Positions 5,657 to 6,254 of a stretch of DNA of 6,254 bases are shown here, in pieces. The position numbers and the translations under genes were made by a program. The notes beneath the pieces were generated by a model. The model was not told where the DNA came from. It made no database searches and saw only the letters and a list, made by a program, of their open reading frames with translations. Within the stretch, counting starts at the first letter, position 1, and each line of letters begins with the position of its first letter. Origin of the DNA: Acidimicrobiales bacterium (GTDB taxonomy: Bacteria; Actinomycetota; Acidimicrobiia; Acidimicrobiales; Palsa-688); assembly GCA_019241495.1 (NCBI GenBank), contig JAFAWZ010000145.1:1-6254 (forward strand), written 5' to 3'.

Positions 5657-6254
5657 TTAGCTTGCTGGTCGGGTGACACCGACTAGTTGATCGGCGCCCC
5701 AGCTAACGCCGATGGTTGTTGGGATGGTGTCGATCCGTACTAGTGCCCCGGTGTGCGGCGCGTCGACCATGAGGCCGGCGGAGATGATGATCCCGACGTG
5801 GGTGACGTCTGTGGGCCCGGCCCCGAAGAATGCGAGGTCGCCGGGGAGCACGGGGGTGCCGGGCGGCAGGGGAGGGCCGGTGTCGTATTGGGCTTGGGCG
5901 GTGCGGGGGAGGTTGATGCCGGCGGCGTGGTAGGCGGCTTGTACCAGCCCGGAGCAGTCGAATCCGACGCCGGGGGTTTCTCCGCCCCATATATATGGTG
6001 TGCCGACCTGGGCGAGAGCCCAGTCGACTGCCACCCCGCGGGCCGTGCTGGTCGAGACCAGCTGGGCCTGGGCGCCCTGATAGCTGGCGGCAAGGGCGAG
6101 GACCTGGGAGACGTAGGCGTCGGAGTGGTTGTAGACGAACACCGCGTGCGCGACGCCGGCGGGGGTGGCGGCCCCGTTTGCGCACAGGTCGCGGGCCGCG
6201 GCATAGACGGCGTCGACGGGATCGTACGGGTTGGGCGGGTTCACCCCTCCGGGC
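5657..6254 (-). CDS. Lytic transglycosylase / NlpC-P60 endopeptidase, C-terminal part (5' end beyond window)
   Basis: The frame is open through the right edge. A GTG at 6244 is in frame but is probably an internal valine, because P-G-G precedes it and NPPNPYDPVDAVYAAARDLC continues a transglycosylase domain. Numbering from that valine, residues 2-55 match the end of a lysozyme-like transglycosylase fold: NPYDPxDAxYAAAR, then VYNHSDAYVSQVLALAASY. The catalytic Glu would lie outside the window. Residues 66-195 form a complete NlpC/P60 domain: GTPYIWGGE; the nucleophile in FDCSGL (Cys97); the histidine in VTHVGI (His149); and MVDAPHTG, where Asp161 or His164 probably supplies the third polar residue. 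The first activity cuts glycan strands and the second cuts stem peptides, outside the membrane. Proteins with this pairing (CwlT of Tn916, for example) often serve conjugative type IV secretion, and others act in general wall remodelling. The stop is TAA at 5657-5659, followed by hairpins. Family assignment is firm; the conjugation role is inferred. Confidence 0.94.
   Translation of the reverse strand, partial: PGGVNPPNPYDPVDAVYAAARDLCANGAATPAGVAHAVFVYNHSDAYVSQVLALAASYQGAQAQLVSTSTARGVAVDWALAQVGTPYIWGGETPGVGFDCSGLVQAAYHAAGINLPRTAQAQYDTGPPLPPGTPVLPGDLAFFGAGPTDVTHVGIIISAGLMVDAPHTGALVRIDTIPTTIGVSWGADQLVGVTRPAS

Noticed and set aside
6242..6244. GTG as the start codon of the NlpC/P60 gene
   Set aside because: The frame continues upstream to the window edge, and the sequence after the GTG begins in the middle of a transglycosylase domain, with no signal peptide.

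Overview
The window is high-GC DNA with GCC/ACC/CTC-rich codon use, and its gene families (short TadE/TadG-type pilus proteins, a LysM plus SARP-type BTAD regulator, a transglycosylase/NlpC-P60 cell-wall hydrolase) point to an actinobacterium (Actinomycetota). The genus cannot be read from the sequence. Whether it is chromosome, plasmid or integrative element is also not decided, although an origin-like DnaA-box cluster and a conjugation-style wall hydrolase raise the possibility of a mobile replicon.

Layout. Positions 1-3504 hold the end of a rightward operon whose genes overlap by ATGA: a TadE-like pseudopilin (cut by the left edge), a TadG-like pilus-assembly gene carrying a one-base frameshift near 473-482, and an 893-residue membrane protein. 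That last protein joins four predicted membrane segments, an outer-face LysM domain and a cytoplasmic SARP-like winged helix plus BTAD domain. A 28-bp gap with a small hairpin separates it from a convergent leftward gene (3533-5011). This encodes an unrecognised five-segment membrane protein with a cysteine-containing ectodomain, and it has less GC-biased codons than the pilus operon.

Positions 5012-5656 contain no convincing gene. The middle is strongly AT-rich (18 G/C in 60 nt at 5291-5350) and has two tandem 11-mers. It is followed at 5350-5416 by an imperfect inverted repeat built from four DnaA-box-like 9-mers. Nearer 5656 lie three dyads that could end transcription of the last gene. 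Positions 5657-6254 encode, on the minus strand, the C-terminal part of a protein with the tail of a lytic transglycosylase domain followed by a complete NlpC/P60 peptidase.

How the parts may work together (inference): the TadE/TadG-like proteins would be components of a Tad/Flp-type envelope appendage. The LysM-BTAD protein could report cell-wall state to gene expression in the cytoplasm. The hydrolase could open peptidoglycan for an envelope-spanning machine, either the Tad system or a conjugative type IV secretion system. The origin-like element would fit a plasmid or other mobile replicon. The most noteworthy points are the DnaA-box dyad, the wall-to-DNA regulator architecture and the frameshifted TadG-like gene.
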